Assembly (NCBI GenBank): GCA_013397845.1
Contig: VZTG01004593.1
Span: forward strand, 534,761-598,760
Origin: Melanocharis versteri
Lineage: Eukaryota > Chordata > Aves > Passeriformes > Melanocharitidae
Reading direction: 5' to 3'
DNA: 64,000 nucleotides
The notes beneath the pieces are model-generated. The model had not been told where the DNA came from and searched no databases. It saw only the letters and a list, made by a program, of their open reading frames with translations. The position numbers and the translations under genes are program-made. Below are positions 62,822-64,000 of the stretch, one piece after another (positions within the stretch are counted from its first letter, which is position 1; the number at the start of each line of letters is the position of its first letter).

Positions 62822-64000
62822 TTGGGTTGGCTTTTATTGGAAAGCCTAGATGCAATCTATAGTTATCAATTTGTGGAAAATTCAGGACACATATAAAGTT
62901 AAGAAGGCAAATTAAAAGAACAATACAAATCAGACGAAATATACATCTCAAAATATCAGGATAGCATTTTGACTGGCATTTTCTAAAATACTTAGAATCT
63001 CCTTTCTTTTTTTCTTATTTTTGTAATATGCTTCTTTAATTATGCATATTTTTTCCTTAAAAAGATCTTTTGTTTCTATATTCCCCAAGGTCACTATTTC
63101 CTGCAGGAGCATGTCCAGATCACAAGTCTTTTTTAGCAAGAAATAGGCTCATTATACCTACTAACAAGGCCACTAATTGGCTTGATTTGACTGTATCTAA
63201 AATGATCACCAACAGATACTATAATTTGTTGTTTATTGGTGCCAGAACAAAGGAGAAGGGACTGGTACGCGCCAAGTAGAAGATATATTTCAATGTTGAC
63301 ATGTTATACAAGCTTTTCATATTCAAACAGAACAGAAACATTGGACATAATTTAGAATATGAGCCTATTTCAACAGAGAGCACTTACAGCATGCTAAATA
63401 CAGTGCTGTGGAAGAGCCACCCAACAGAACTGCAAACACCTAGCATTTTACATCTTTTAAAAAGAATACGTAGATCAATGACACGCCTCTGGGGTCTGAC
63501 ATACCATCCTCTCTAAATTTAGGGCCCTCAAGCTTCAAGGGTAAAAGTACTAACAACTAATCTGTGCTTTAATTCTAATAGATGATTAGCATTCATTATA
63601 TGTGTAATTAGTTCTGTATGCTCTACCAAATACACACATACAGTAATAGCACTGATACTGTAGATTCGGTAGCGACTTGGCTGGGAGAAATTCAAATCTG
63701 TTTATCAAACAATCCTAATGTGCAATTTAGAGTATGTAATACCATAGACTCTCAGAATACAAAGCAGTTAGAAAACTATTTTTATTACATCCACTTGAAC
63801 CATTCATAGTTAAGACACGTTCACTTACTATGTTCTGTCATTATAATACATGGATAGAAATACTGTGTATATTTCAATGAACATCAAAACCCCCAATCTT
63901 GTCTCATCTTAAAAATATTTAATTTTTGTGGCTGAATTTAGTGCTCGTGAGACTAAAGCTCTAAGAATGGTTTCAGCCAACATGTAGAACAGATGCCATA

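Larger units (their letters stand above)
60401..64000. other. Intergenic, no gene recognised
   Basis: AT-rich noncoding DNA with short open frames only. It contains a 10-bp-stem inverted repeat at 61766-61790 and a CA microsatellite at 62803-62821. Confidence 0.5.

Noticed and set aside
28886..64000. Exons of TENM3, and of WWC2 upstream of DCTD, expected from mammalian gene order
   Set aside because: No segment was recognised as coding for either protein; they probably lie outside the window.

Overview
This is a vertebrate nuclear genome window, almost certainly from a bird. Two things show this: a recognisable multi-exon vertebrate gene (DCTD), and repeats of the kinds that dominate bird genomes (CR1 LINE 3' ends and avian endogenous-retrovirus LTRs). 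Nothing looks prokaryotic: there are no operons, ribosome binding sites, tRNAs or CRISPR arrays. The window is mostly noncoding DNA around one gene.

Layout. 1-6128: AT-rich intergenic DNA with one short LTR fragment near 3.5 kb. 6129-9655: a segment of about 1.69 kb present twice in direct orientation (6129-7814 and 7967-9655). The copies are separated by 150 bp of GC-rich sequence bounded by single Ns, and differ visibly only by one TAG unit in a microsatellite. This is best read as two overlapping contig ends that were never merged. 9656-10080: a CpG island broken by a 108-bp N gap, taken as the DCTD promoter; its first coding exon is probably inside the gap. 13551-27324: five coding exons of DCTD (dCMP deaminase) on the + strand, followed by a 3' UTR. 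25.6, 29.6 and 34.2-34.9 kb: CR1 LINE fragments. 38.75-39.83 kb: an apparently solo LTR. 39.8-57.0 kb: no gene recognised. 57.1-58.5 kb: a second CpG island with a YY1-type site, a near-consensus CTCF site and a minisatellite of 41-bp units arranged in 123-bp higher-order repeats, again next to a single-N contig join. 59.2-59.85 kb: a poly-T tract with an N gap beside a decayed reverse-transcriptase relic on the minus strand. 60.4-64 kb: no gene recognised.

Biology. DCTD makes dUMP from dCMP and so feeds thymidylate synthesis. The visible exons encode residues 3-178 of a 178-residue protein, matching the usual vertebrate length, with all zinc-site residues intact. In mammals DCTD lies between TENM3 and WWC2, so this window is probably the equivalent interval, but no exon of either neighbour was recognised.

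No convincing new biological system was found. The points most worth a second look are the assembly errors that hide the DCTD start, the possible divergent transcript at its promoter, and the CTCF/YY1 island with its length-variable minisatellite.
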